A stretch of 45,497 bases of DNA from an uncultured Lachnospiraceae bacterium (GCA_949740535.1 CATJHO010000129.1:1-45497); one strand, 5' to 3'; shown: positions 1-8,145, counted from the first letter of the stretch. The notes: generated by a model not told the origin, from the sequence alone. Translations and numbers: made by a program.

Positions 1-33
1 AAAAAACTTCGGATGGTTTTCTCCGAAAGTATA

Positions 34-42
34 TGGTATAAT
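34..42 (+). promoter_or_regulatory. extended -10 promoter for the Fe-S reductase gene
   Basis: TGG followed by TATAAT (37-42) fits an extended -10 element (TGnTATAAT). No good -35 is visible 17 bp upstream, as is common for extended -10 promoters. It lies about 65 bp before the first gene. Confidence 0.5.
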
Positions 43-107
43 GAACGTCAGCAGGAAACATGTTCAAGTGAAACATTGCGGGGATAGAGAAAGGCGGTAT
101 TCAATCG

Positions 108-953
108 ATGGACTGGAGTGAGGAACAGACAGCTCTGGCAGAGGAGCTTCTTAGAAAAGCAGAAGAATTCGGAGCGGATCTGGCAGGTCTGGTATCGGCA
201 GACCGGCTGAAAAACGGTCCTTCCGAGCGGCTGTTTCCCAAGATGAGGGATCATGCCAGGGATCATTTTGCGGAGCAGATTACCACAGGACTGCCCCACG
301 GAGCGGTAAAGTGGGAGCCGGAGGAGAAGACGGTGCTGGTATTTGCAGTGAGCCATCCAGAAGACAAGCCAGAGATGGACTGGTGGTGCGGCGAGGTGAA
401 CCCGCCGGGCAATAAGCTTCTGGCTGAGATTTCCAGAAAGCTGAAGGCGTACATAGAAGAACAGCATCCGGATATCCATGTTTATCCCAAGCCCTACCAT
501 GTGGAAAAGGGCGGTATTTATTTAAAGGACGCCGCGGTGGAAGCAGGACTGGGCTGTATGGGACGGAACAATTTGCTGATCACGCCGGAATATGGAGCAA
601 AGGTCCGGCTTCGGGCCGTAGGGTTGTCGGTGGAACTGCCTTCTTCGGGTCCGGTGGAGTTTGATCCCTGCCAAAGCTGTGCAAGACCCTGTGCTGATGC
701 CTGTCCCAAAGGGGCGTTTTCAGAGACCGTTTATACGAAGGCAGAGACAGGACTTTGCCGTCTTCCGGCCAGAGAAGGGGATTATTACCGGAAGCTTTGC
801 GCCCTGGAGATGGAGGAAAATGAAAAGACAGCGCCTTTGGAGCTTGTTTTGGAATACGCGGATGAGCCCATGCCGGTTATACGCTACTGCCGGGCATGTG
901 AATTCTCCTGTGGATACCGGGGAAGCAGAGAGCCTGCGAAAGCGGACGTGTGA
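108..953 (+). CDS. 4Fe-4S double-cluster protein, epoxyqueuosine reductase (QueG)-like
   Basis: Predicted 281-residue soluble iron-sulfur protein. The C-terminal third holds a ferredoxin-type cysteine set, CQSCARPCADACPKGAF at about residues 187-203, and a second set, CRACEFSCGYRG, near residue 262. Together these could hold two [4Fe-4S] clusters. The arrangement matches the double-cluster domain of the QueG/epoxyqueuosine reductase superfamily. The protein is shorter than typical QueG (about 350-380 residues), has no C-terminal HEAT-like part, and no queuosine genes are nearby, so it is probably a paralogue of unknown substrate. The start is the first ATG after an AAAGGCGG-like site. The AGCS symporter follows after 24 bp, so the two may be co-transcribed. 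Confidence 0.75.
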   Translation: MDWSEEQTALAEELLRKAEEFGADLAGLVSADRLKNGPSERLFPKMRDHARDHFAEQITTGLPHGAVKWEPEEKTVLVFAVSHPEDKPEMDWWCGEVNPPGNKLLAEISRKLKAYIEEQHPDIHVYPKPYHVEKGGIYLKDAAVEAGLGCMGRNNLLITPEYGAKVRLRAVGLSVELPSSGPVEFDPCQSCARPCADACPKGAFSETVYTKAETGLCRLPAREGDYYRKLCALEMEENEKTAPLELVLEYADEPMPVIRYCRACEFSCGYRGSREPAKADV

Positions 954-977
954 GACAAAAGAGAGGGGAAGTTTGTT

Positions 978-2405
978 ATGAGTGCATTGGATCATATCAT
1001 TTACTGGCTGGCGGATTTTATGTGGGGAAGCTGGATGACCGTGCTTATTTTTGCTACGGGACTTTATCTGTCCATTAAGTTTAAGTTTTCTTACATTACC
1101 AAGATTAAGTTTCATTTTAAAAATACAGTCGGAAAAATGTTCTCAAAGAGTGAGGATGGCGAGGGAACCATTTCCGGCTTTGCGGCTGCCTGCACGGGTC
1201 TGGCCAATACCATCGGTACGGGAAATGTGGCCGGTGTTGCCTCGGCCATAGTCACAGGCGGTCCCGGCGCCGTGTTCTGGATGTGGGTTTCCGGACTTCT
1301 GGGGGTATCCACAAAAGCGTGTGAGATTATTTTGGGCCAGCGGTACCGGGTGAAATATGAAAATTCCATGGACGAGTATGTGTGTGACCGTTCCTTTGTC
1401 ATGAAAAATGGCTTTGGCTGGAAAAAGGGTGCATTTGTTCTGGCAGCGTTCTGCTTTTTATTCGGCCCCTGGACCTGTGCCGTGCAGACAGAGGCGGTGG
1501 CCAGCTCTATGAAGGAGGCGTTTCAGATTCCGCCGCTGTTTACGGTGACTGTGGTGGGAGTGACCTGTTTCGCGGTGATGTTCGGCGGCCTGCGCCGGAT
1601 TTCCAGTGTGACGGAAAAGGTGGTGCCGGTTATGGCTTTTATCTATGTGCTGGCGGGTATTGGCATTATCATTCTCAACCTGGACAAGCTTCCAGGGACC
1701 GTGGCTCTGATTTTTAAGAGCGCCTTTACGCCTATGGCCGGAATCGGCGGTTTTGCAGGAGCTACCGTACGGGATGCCATCCGCTACGGGGTGGCCAGAG
1801 GCATTTACTCCAATGACGCGGGTACGGGCTATGGAATCATCGCTCATGCGGCGGCCAAAACCGATCATCCGGTACGCCAGTCTTCCTGGGGCTGGGGGGA
1901 GATCTTTCTGGATACCATTGTGGTCTGCACGATTACGGCGGTTTCCATTTTGATTACGGATTCCTATATTGACTTTGGCGACATTACCAGCGCACAGCTT
2001 ACGACAGTGGCCTTTAAGGTGGCTTACGGCGATGCAGGCGGCTGGATTATGGGCGTTACCATATCGCTTCTGGCCTGGACCACGATCATCGGCATGTACT
2101 ATTCCTGCGCAAAATCCGTGAATTATGTGTTTGGGGATACAAAGGCCAATAAGATTGCCAATAATGTCTATATTGTGTATTATATGGTGCCCTGCCTGCT
2201 GTTTTACAATGTGGAAGCAGATCTGCTCTGGGCTTTTACGGATATTTTGAGCGCGGTTTATATTCTGATTACCCTGTTCTTTATCTATTCCAAGCGCAGG
2301 ATGATTTTTGGCCTGTTTGATGATTTCTGGAAGCGTTTTCTTCCGGCGCTCCAAAGAGGAGAGAAGCCGGAGAAGGTTTCTTTTGAGACCCTTGAGAAAA
2401 AATAA
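978..2405 (+). CDS. sodium:alanine/glycine symporter, AGCS family
   Basis: A 475-residue polytopic membrane protein, the normal AGCS length. Family features are GLANTIGTGNVAGVA (about residues 74-88), GGPGAVFWMWVSG just after it, and the late RYGVARGIYSNDAGTG segment. AGCS carriers import alanine or glycine with Na+. Around ten hydrophobic helices can be seen. The second AGCS gene at 36597 has a glycine riboswitch; this copy has none, so its substrate or control probably differs. It follows the Fe-S protein by 24 bp. The start is the ATG after a GAGGGGAAG site. The specific amino acid is not determined. Confidence 0.92.
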   Translation: MSALDHIIYWLADFMWGSWMTVLIFATGLYLSIKFKFSYITKIKFHFKNTVGKMFSKSEDGEGTISGFAAACTGLANTIGTGNVAGVASAIVTGGPGAVFWMWVSGLLGVSTKACEIILGQRYRVKYENSMDEYVCDRSFVMKNGFGWKKGAFVLAAFCFLFGPWTCAVQTEAVASSMKEAFQIPPLFTVTVVGVTCFAVMFGGLRRISSVTEKVVPVMAFIYVLAGIGIIILNLDKLPGTVALIFKSAFTPMAGIGGFAGATVRDAIRYGVARGIYSNDAGTGYGIIAHAAAKTDHPVRQSSWGWGEIFLDTIVVCTITAVSILITDSYIDFGDITSAQLTTVAFKVAYGDAGGWIMGVTISLLAWTTIIGMYYSCAKSVNYVFGDTKANKIANNVYIVYYMVPCLLFYNVEADLLWAFTDILSAVYILITLFFIYSKRRMIFGLFDDFWKRFLPALQRGEKPEKVSFETLEKK

Positions 2406-2418
2406 GTGATTTGGATAA

Positions 2419-2447
2419 TTGACAGATTTGAGGGAGTGTGTTAAGGT
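2419..2447 (+). promoter_or_regulatory. sigma-A promoter of the riboswitch-LRR operon
   Basis: Perfect -35 TTGACA (2419-2424), 17-bp spacer, weak -10 TAAGGT (2442-2447). Initiation near 2454 would start the RNA right at the first base of the predicted aptamer, which supports both calls. Confidence 0.6.
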
Positions 2448-2454
2448 AAAAAGA

Positions 2455-2584
2455 ACAAAAGGGAGTAGTTAAAAGGTGTAATCAACATTCCCTGGCGCAG
2501 ATATTGGCAGGATTGAAAGTTACAAGGGATGCCGTGCCGCGTCATGGTTGCACACTTTCCAGCAAGAAAGAACGAGACTTTTGG
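2455..2584 (+). ncRNA. probable yybP-ykoY (Mn2+) riboswitch aptamer
   Basis: The 5' edge reads CAAAAGGGAGTAG (2456-2468) and the 3' edge AACGAGACTTTTGG (2571-2584). These resemble the two conserved edges of the yybP-ykoY manganese riboswitch (GGGGAGUAG and CGAGACC). CAAAAG (2456-2461) pairs with CTTTTG (2578-2583) as P1, and an ATCAACATTC segment lies where the first conserved inner loop is expected. The 3' strand of P1 is also part of the following terminator stem, so aptamer folding and termination exclude each other. That predicts ligand-on antitermination. The family match is from memory; a covariance-model search was not possible. Confidence 0.65.
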
Positions 2585-2611
2585 CAGAAGATGCCAGAGG
2601 TCTCTTTTTTT
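2574..2611 (+). terminator. intrinsic terminator / riboswitch expression platform
   Basis: A 13-bp stem (2574-2586 with 2592-2604, two or three G-T pairs), a GAAGA loop and seven Ts (2605-2611). It overlaps the P1 strand of the aptamer and ends 57 bp before the LRR lipoprotein gene. Confidence 0.85.
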
Positions 2612-2667
2612 ATCGAAAGCGGCAGATGTAAAGAACTGCAGATAAGGAGGCAGAGAGGAACGTACAG

Positions 2668-4758
2668 ATGAAGATGAGACGAAGGAAAAAATCAAAAATG
2701 CTTTTGTATGTGCTGCTCTTATGCGTGCTTTTGGCAGGCTGTCATCCGTTGAAGGCGGAAGAAGATGGGAAGTGTAAAGAGAGTGGAACAAAGGAAAAGG
2801 AAGTGGAAAAAGCGTCCGAGGATACAGAGCCGGAACAAGAGGTTGAAGTGTCTTCTGATACGGGAAATGTGTTTGATATGGATCCGGGCTTTTGGGAAAT
2901 TGTCTGCAGTTATGCAGGAATCGGGGAAGAAGACAGCAGGGCGGTGATCCGCGAAAAACTGGAGCAGTGTGAAAACCTGGAGGTGCGGGAAGCCCCTTAC
3001 GGAACAAGGGTCTGCTCCTTGAAGGATCTGGCGTACCTGCCTCATTTAAAAACACTGTCAATTACATTTCAAAGACAGGATGATTCACGGATTGAAGATT
3101 TTACACCGATTGCGGATCTGCATGAACTGAAGGAGCTTCATATCAGCTATGTGGAAGAGGAAGACTTATCCTTCCTGGGAGAAATGCATACAGTCACAGA
3201 GCTGTTTTTAAGCAGCTGTCAATTAAAAGATACAGCATTTTTAGGGGAAATGTCCCAGCTTGAAAGCCTGTCCCTTTCCATGACGCCTGTGGACGACATG
3301 GCAGTTCTGGAAAACCTCACAGAGCTTAAGAAGCTGTCTCTTGCAGGAAATCAAGGGGCATCCAATATAGAAATAATTGGAAAACTGTCAAAACTGGAGG
3401 ATTTGGAGCTCAGAGAATGCGGAATCGGGGATATACAGTTTTTAAGCAGTTTAAAAGAGCTTCGGGCATTGAATCTGAATTCCAATTCCATTTCGGATAT
3501 AACGCCTCTTGAAGGCTTAACCGGGCTGGAACGATTGGAGCTGTCAAAGAATGAACTCTGTGATTTGTCTCCGCTTGCAAATCTTACAAATCTATATATG
3601 TTGTCGCTGGAGGGAAATGAGATCCGGGATATTTCACCGCTTTTGGGCCTTTCCCGTTTAAACCAGGCAGAACTTTCTGATAATCAGATTGTGGATTTTT
3701 CTCCGCTGGAGGGAAAGACGGAGCTCTTGTATGCCTCTGTCAGCGGGAATCCCTGCAAAAGTTTGAAACCGTTGCTGCATCTTCCGATTCTCTCTGTCGG
3801 AGGAAGGCGGGAACCATCGGAGAAACAGCTCAAAATAGCAGCCGGCCAGATTGAAAAAAAGTGGCCGGATCTGGAGGAATACACGTGCATTGATTTTGCA
3901 GAAGGGGATTTAAACGGGGATGGCCGGATGGATGTTGCCTTTGTTGTGGAGGGAGAATTCTGGAAAATAGAGAGGGCGTACGATTCGTATTCCCGCCGCC
4001 TGGTTGTACTTTTGGGGCAGGCAGATGGTTCCTTTAGGGAGGTTCCCCATATGATTTCTGTATGGGATAAGGAGGCCGGAGGCACCAGAGGAGATCCGTA
4101 TGGGAGTATCTGGATGGAAACGGGATACGTTCTTTTGGAGCAGTCTTTTGGAAGCAGCGGCGGAGCTGTGGTGAGTGAGCTTTACTGCTGGCAAAATGGC
4201 AGACTGGAGCTGTCAAGCACCATAAGAACAGGAGACAGCAGGTTTGCATTTGGTTATGACGTGAGCGTGTATGAGGAAGCGCAGGGGGAAGAATACAGAT
4301 TTGCCATTGCCTTTGAAGACGGCTGGCGGATGGTCCGGGTGGATCTGGCAGACAGGGAGCATCCCATACATAAGGCATTTCCCAAAATGGAGCTCTATGA
4401 TGTATCCTATATCATTCATTCTGAAAAATTAAAGGTCAGCACAGAGCCGTCTGCAGCGCTTAAGCTTCTTTTGGAGCGCCTGGGACGGGACATGATACAG
4501 GAGAAGCTTCCTTATGCCGCCTGGCAGAAAGAAGGATATGAACGGTTAAAGGGCGTGAATCTGCCGGATTTCTATTATGTGAGGAAAGACAGCAGAGCAT
4601 CGGAAAATGAGGAAACGGAAAATGGCGGGGAGTATCTCTATTACTGTGATTTGATAGAGCAGCAGGGGGAATATTTTCACGAGATTCTTTATGAGAGAGA
4701 GGAAGAGCGTAAAACGTATTGGGTGAATGACAGTACCAGGGAGATTATAGAAAAATGA
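2668..4758 (+). CDS. leucine-rich-repeat lipoprotein with FG-GAP-like motif
   Basis: A 696-residue predicted surface lipoprotein. A basic N-terminus and hydrophobic segment end in the lipobox LLAGC, with the lipidated Cys at residue 25. A charged Glu/Lys linker follows to about residue 65. Residues about 115-370 form internalin-like 22-residue LRRs (for example LNLNSNSISDITPLEGL). Residues 413-426 read GDLNGDGRMDVAFV, an FG-GAP/EF-hand-like Ca2+ loop. The C-terminal 260 residues are not recognised. It probably binds a partner on the outer face; the ligand is unknown. It sits directly downstream of the riboswitch and terminator and 32 bp upstream of the decarboxylase beta subunit. The start follows AGAGG at a spacing of about 10. 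Confidence 0.85.
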   Translation: MKMRRRKKSKMLLYVLLLCVLLAGCHPLKAEEDGKCKESGTKEKEVEKASEDTEPEQEVEVSSDTGNVFDMDPGFWEIVCSYAGIGEEDSRAVIREKLEQCENLEVREAPYGTRVCSLKDLAYLPHLKTLSITFQRQDDSRIEDFTPIADLHELKELHISYVEEEDLSFLGEMHTVTELFLSSCQLKDTAFLGEMSQLESLSLSMTPVDDMAVLENLTELKKLSLAGNQGASNIEIIGKLSKLEDLELRECGIGDIQFLSSLKELRALNLNSNSISDITPLEGLTGLERLELSKNELCDLSPLANLTNLYMLSLEGNEIRDISPLLGLSRLNQAELSDNQIVDFSPLEGKTELLYASVSGNPCKSLKPLLHLPILSVGGRREPSEKQLKIAAGQIEKKWPDLEEYTCIDFAEGDLNGDGRMDVAFVVEGEFWKIERAYDSYSRRLVVLLGQADGSFREVPHMISVWDKEAGGTRGDPYGSIWMETGYVLLEQSFGSSGGAVVSELYCWQNGRLELSSTIRTGDSRFAFGYDVSVYEEAQGEEYRFAIAFEDGWRMVRVDLADREHPIHKAFPKMELYDVSYIIHSEKLKVSTEPSAALKLLLERLGRDMIQEKLPYAAWQKEGYERLKGVNLPDFYYVRKDSRASENEETENGGEYLYYCDLIEQQGEYFHEILYEREEERKTYWVNDSTREIIEK

Positions 4759-4790
4759 GAAACAGAGAATAACAAGAGAGAGGGAAAACG

Positions 4791-5927
4791 ATGGAATTTT
4801 TGTGGGAAGGCTTGCTGCAGATTACCTGGCAGCAGGCAGTGATGTATCTGGTTGGAATTCTGTTGATTTATCTGGCCGTAAAAAAAGACTATGAACCGGC
4901 ATTGCTTCTGCCCATGGGCTTTGGAGCAGTTCTTGTGAACCTGCCCCTGTCCGGTGTTATCAACCAGAATGTGGAAGGAATTGGGGTGGTAAATGGGATC
5001 ATTGAATGGCTTTTTGAAACAGGCATTGAGGCATCGGAAGCTCTGCCCATTCTGCTTTTTATCGGAATTGGAGCAATGATTGATTTTGGTCCGCTTTTGT
5101 CCATGCCTTCCATGTTTTTGTTCGGGGCAGGGGCTCAGTTTGGAATCTTTTTTGCGCTCAGCACAGCGGTGCTGCTGGGCTTTGACTTAAAGGACGCAGC
5201 GTCAATTGGAATTATCGGAGCGGCAGACGGACCCACTTCGATTCTTGTGTCCCAGATTCTACATTCCCGCTACGTGGGGGCCATTGCGGTGGCGGCCTAT
5301 TCCTATATGGCCCTGGTGCCCATTGTACAGCCCTTTGCCATCCGCCTGGCGACTACAAAGAAGGAGCGGCAGATCCGCATGGAGTACACGCCGGGACAGG
5401 TATCCAAAGGAATGCGGATTGCATTTCCCATACTGACTACCTTTCTGGTAGGACTTGCGGCCCCTCAGTCGGTGGCACTGGTGGGATTTTTGATGTTCGG
5501 CAATCTGATTCGGGAGTGCGGGGTGCTGGGAACCCTGTCCGACACAGCCCAGAATGTGCTGGCCAATCTGATTACCTTGCTTCTGGGACTGACCATTTCT
5601 TTCAGTATGCGGGCAGAGACCTTTGTAAATATGGACACGCTTTTGATTATGGCCATCGGCCTCATCGCCTTTATATTTGACAGCATCGGCGGCGTTATGC
5701 TGGCGAAATTTATCAATCTCTTTCGGAAGAAAAAGATCAATCCCATGATTGGGGCCGCCGGAATCTCCGCATTTCCCATGTCCGCCAGAGTGGTGCAGAA
5801 GATGGCCCTTGAGGAGGATTCGGGAAATATCATACTGATGCACGCCATCGGGGCCAATGTATCAGGGCAGATTGCGTCGGTGATCGCAGGTGGACTGATT
5901 ATCGGGCTGGTGTCGGCTTATCTGTAG
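4791..5927 (+). CDS. Na+-transporting decarboxylase beta subunit (OadB/GcdB/MmdB family)
   Basis: A 378-residue polytopic membrane protein of the biotin-dependent Na+-pump decarboxylase beta family. In characterised members this subunit decarboxylates carboxybiotin and exports Na+. The sequence shows the family segment IGIIGAADGPTSI (about residues 140-152) with the conserved Asp, an early IGIGAMIDFGPLL segment, and a C-terminal NVSGQIASVIAGG helix. The length is normal. Only a tiny gamma-like gene follows; the carboxyltransferase (alpha) and biotin carrier are not in the window. Whether it serves oxaloacetate, glutaconyl-CoA or methylmalonyl-CoA cannot be told. It probably shares a transcript with the upstream lipoprotein gene (32-bp gap). 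Confidence 0.92.
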   Translation: MEFLWEGLLQITWQQAVMYLVGILLIYLAVKKDYEPALLLPMGFGAVLVNLPLSGVINQNVEGIGVVNGIIEWLFETGIEASEALPILLFIGIGAMIDFGPLLSMPSMFLFGAGAQFGIFFALSTAVLLGFDLKDAASIGIIGAADGPTSILVSQILHSRYVGAIAVAAYSYMALVPIVQPFAIRLATTKKERQIRMEYTPGQVSKGMRIAFPILTTFLVGLAAPQSVALVGFLMFGNLIRECGVLGTLSDTAQNVLANLITLLLGLTISFSMRAETFVNMDTLLIMAIGLIAFIFDSIGGVMLAKFINLFRKKKINPMIGAAGISAFPMSARVVQKMALEEDSGNIILMHAIGANVSGQIASVIAGGLIIGLVSAYL

Positions 5928-5983
5928 GAGAAAGGGTGCGTGCGCTTCAATGAGGCTGCGGAACTGGAATAGGAGAACAGCAT

Positions 5984-6121
5984 ATGTTAGAGAATTTTTT
6001 GATTTCATTGGAAATTATGGGGAAAGGCATGGCCGGGATTTTTGTGGTAATCGGCATTCTGACCCTGGCGGTAACGGTTATGGGGAAGCTTTCGAAAAAG
6101 GATGAGAGGGAAAAACCGTAA
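5984..6121 (+). CDS. small OadG-like (gamma) membrane subunit, 45 aa
   Basis: A short reading frame not long enough for usual gene callers. It encodes one transmembrane helix (about residues 18-34, GIFVVIGILTLAVTVMG) followed by a charged KLSKKDEREK tail. This is the architecture of OadG/MmdD-type gamma subunits, which assemble decarboxylase pumps, but it lacks the usual long C-terminal extension. It has a good SD (AGGAG 5971-5975, 8-nt spacing) and lies 56 bp after the beta-subunit gene. The call rests on topology plus position; sequence similarity in such a short protein is weak. Confidence 0.65.
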   Translation: MLENFLISLEIMGKGMAGIFVVIGILTLAVTVMGKLSKKDEREKP

Positions 6122-6206
6122 TAGTTTACAAGATCATTAAAGAACTGTTAAATTTTCCTAAAAAACTTGACAAGGCATGGAGAAACAGGCATATTAAAAG
6201 TAATCG

Positions 6207-6236
6207 CAGGGCGGGAATTATCCGCCCTGTTCTTAT
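6207..6236 (+). terminator. terminator after the decarboxylase subunits
   Basis: Perfect 8-bp stem CAGGGCGG (6207-6214) / CCGCCCTG (6222-6229), 7-nt loop, followed by a short T-rich tail TTCTTAT. Confidence 0.6.
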
Positions 6237-6377
6237 GCCTCAGGAAATTGCACCCTCAGTGAACAAGGACATCCCATGATAAGGAAAATACTCAGGAGGG
6301 ATTCTTGGTCTGCAGAGAAAAGACCTTCCTGAGCGCTTAGCGAAACGCGCAGGAAACGTATAAGATGGAGGAAGCCA

Positions 6378-6848
6378 ATGAGAAGAAGCGATAGAGAGAT
6401 TCAGGATTTCCACGAAATCATAGAGGTTATGAAGAAATGCGACGTATGCCGGATTGCTATGCATGGGGAGATATATCCTTATGTAGTGCCGCTGAATTTT
6501 GGCATGGAGACAGAAGGGGAGCAGGTGACGTTGTACTTTCATGGAGCCATGGAGGGCAGGAAGTATGAGCTTCTTGCCAAAGATAACAGAGTCTGCTTTG
6601 AGATGGACTGCGGCCACACCCTGTATACCGAAATGGAGAAGGGGAACTGTACGATGTGCTACGAGAGCGTCATCGGCTTTGGGCTGATGGAGGAAGTGCC
6701 GGAGGAAGAGAAGATGGAAGCTCTGGATATTCTGATGGAGCACTATCCGGTTCCTGCGGGCTTTCGTTACAATGAGGCAGTGGTGCCAAAGACAAGGATG
6801 CTGCGTCTTAAAGTGGAGAGCCTTACAGGGAAGAGGCGGGCGAAGTAG
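6378..6848 (+). CDS. pyridoxamine 5'-phosphate oxidase-fold flavoprotein, NimA-like
   Basis: A 156-residue protein of the split-barrel FMN-binding superfamily, closest by eye to the NimA (nitroimidazole resistance) group. Features include an N-terminal MRRSDREI segment, CDVCRIAMHGEIYPYVVPLNFG (residues 22-43), the FHGAMEGRKYELL segment and a C-terminal arm with YNEAVVPKTRMLRLKVESLTGK. The length is typical. Such proteins bind flavin and may reduce small molecules, but drug resistance cannot be assumed. The start is an ATG after GGAGGAAG. It appears monocistronic, flanked by hairpins on both sides. Confidence 0.85.
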   Translation: MRRSDREIQDFHEIIEVMKKCDVCRIAMHGEIYPYVVPLNFGMETEGEQVTLYFHGAMEGRKYELLAKDNRVCFEMDCGHTLYTEMEKGNCTMCYESVIGFGLMEEVPEEEKMEALDILMEHYPVPAGFRYNEAVVPKTRMLRLKVESLTGKRRAK

Positions 6849-7126
6849 AAACCCGGCAGATGGACGGTGCCCGGAGGATTGCTGTGCATATCCCAAAATA
6901 AAAGCCCCTAAGGAATAATAACCAGGCCAATCAGTGCAGCGGCCTGGTTTTTTATGCAGAATTTCTTCAGGTTTTTTTGACGTTTCCCATTCCCGGCTTT
7001 CCATCAGAGACGGTGCTGCCTTGTGCGGCAGGCAGTGCGCCAGGTTCAGCCATGAGACTGATTACCGGGCAGACAATAGCGGCAGCGGCCGGAGCATCCG
7101 TATCGGCAAAGTAGATATTTTCAAAA
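6849..7126. other. non-coding gap with one terminator
   Basis: Apart from the terminator at 6921-6956 I see no convincing gene or RNA here. Short frames lack an SD and family features. The region ends at the palindromic promoter before 7230. Confidence 0.6.
6921..6956 (+). terminator. intrinsic terminator after the Nim-like gene
   Basis: Perfect 9-bp stem AACCAGGCC (6921-6929) / GGCCTGGTT (6942-6950), 12-nt loop, then TTTTAT. Confidence 0.8.
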
Positions 7127-7189
7127 AATTATTGTCAAACAATAATTATTAGTATATACTTATTACAATTATTATTGTAAAACAATAAT
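7127..7189 (+). promoter_or_regulatory. promoter with two matching palindromic operators
   Basis: -35 TTGTCA (7132-7137), 17-bp spacer, -10 TATACT (7155-7160). Palindrome 1 (7127-7147) has 9-bp arms AATTATTGT/ACAATAATT around CAA and covers the -35. Palindrome 2 (7171-7189) has 8-bp arms ATTATTGT/ACAATAAT around AAA and lies just past the expected start site. Centres are 43 bp apart, about four helical turns. This looks like a repressor site pair, possibly for the HTH protein encoded downstream. Confidence 0.65.
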
Positions 7190-7229
7190 TTTAGCTCGTG
7201 GATAAATGGAGATATTCTGGAGGTGGTAT

Positions 7230-8135
7230 ATGATGGGAGAGCTGCAGATTTTGTATTTTGTGTGGGACGGTATTGGTTTTCTGCTTCGCAGTCTGTCTCT
7301 GAAAGGAGGGGCGGGCAATGTGCTGGCTGTAATTCTGTATACATTACTTTCCCTGCTTCCGCTTTTGGGGCCGAGCCTGTGGATGTGGAAAAGGCGGCAG
7401 AGGCCTCAGGGAGCGGATATTCTGCTGATTGTGCTGAGTATGTACACCTTTTATCTCCTTTATGCCTTTATCAATCCTGGCCTTTTCAGTGCCCGTCTGC
7501 CGGCGGGACTTGGAGTGGAAGGAATGGTTTTCTATATCAAGGCTGTGTATGGAGGTCTCTGGCTGTCGATTCTGGTTTCCTGGCTGCTGCTTACCTGGAT
7601 CCGCAGTTTAAATGACAGGGAGATTCTGGATCGAAAGAAGTTTCTGTACCGGGGAATGAAGCTTCTGCTGGCCGTATCGATTCTGCTGAGTACGGCAGAG
7701 CTTCTGTATTCTGTGGGTACGGATTTGACAGGCAGGCTGGTTCAGATTCGCGGCAATGAGGCGGGGACAGGCATGGATCTTATCTTTGCGTTTCTGCGGG
7801 CCGGCGTTGTTCTGCTGTCCTCAGGATTTCTGCCGGTAATTCTCTGTCGGATCAAGAGGCTTTTGAAGGCAGTGGAGGAAGGACCCTTTGAGGCAGGAGA
7901 GCTTGAGGAAGCAAAGAGACTGGCGGATGTGAGCAGAATGGCAGTGACGGCGCCGGTTCTTGGCAGTCTGGTTTGGAATGGCGGGCTGTTTCTCTGCAGC
8001 AGACAGCTGACACAGCTGGAATATCAGTGGGAGATTCCGCTGTTTCCCCTGCTGGCGGCCTTCGGCTCCCTGATTCTGACCCGGTATCTGCGGGAGGCCG
8101 GGGAGCTTCACAGAGACAATGAGATGATTATCTGA
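7230..8135 (+). CDS. DUF2975-like polytopic membrane protein
   Basis: A 301-residue membrane protein with about six or seven hydrophobic segments. The C-terminal end (LTRYLREAGELHRDNEMII) resembles the conserved tail of DUF2975 proteins, and the gene directly precedes a small YozG-like HTH gene, the usual DUF2975 partner. The first half is longer than in standard DUF2975 proteins (about 160 residues). The start was set at ATG 7230, six bases after GGAGG (7219-7223); an in-frame GTG/ATG further upstream would put the SD inside the gene. Function is unknown; a role in membrane sensing together with the HTH partner is inference. Confidence 0.65.
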   Translation: MMGELQILYFVWDGIGFLLRSLSLKGGAGNVLAVILYTLLSLLPLLGPSLWMWKRRQRPQGADILLIVLSMYTFYLLYAFINPGLFSARLPAGLGVEGMVFYIKAVYGGLWLSILVSWLLLTWIRSLNDREILDRKKFLYRGMKLLLAVSILLSTAELLYSVGTDLTGRLVQIRGNEAGTGMDLIFAFLRAGVVLLSSGFLPVILCRIKRLLKAVEEGPFEAGELEEAKRLADVSRMAVTAPVLGSLVWNGGLFLCSRQLTQLEYQWEIPLFPLLAAFGSLILTRYLREAGELHRDNEMII

Positions 8136-8145
8136 GGAGGCGCTT

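Noticed and set aside
1458-2354. Minus-strand frame of 298 codons inside the AGCS gene
   Set aside because: Composition (His/Asn/Arg-rich) and position fully antisense to a clear transporter mark it as a shadow frame.
2441-3061. Long minus-strand frame (206 codons) opposite the riboswitch and LRR gene start
   Set aside because: It lies against a well-supported riboswitch, terminator and lipoprotein start, is Pro/Phe/Ser-rich without family features and has no good SD; it is a shadow of the plus-strand gene.
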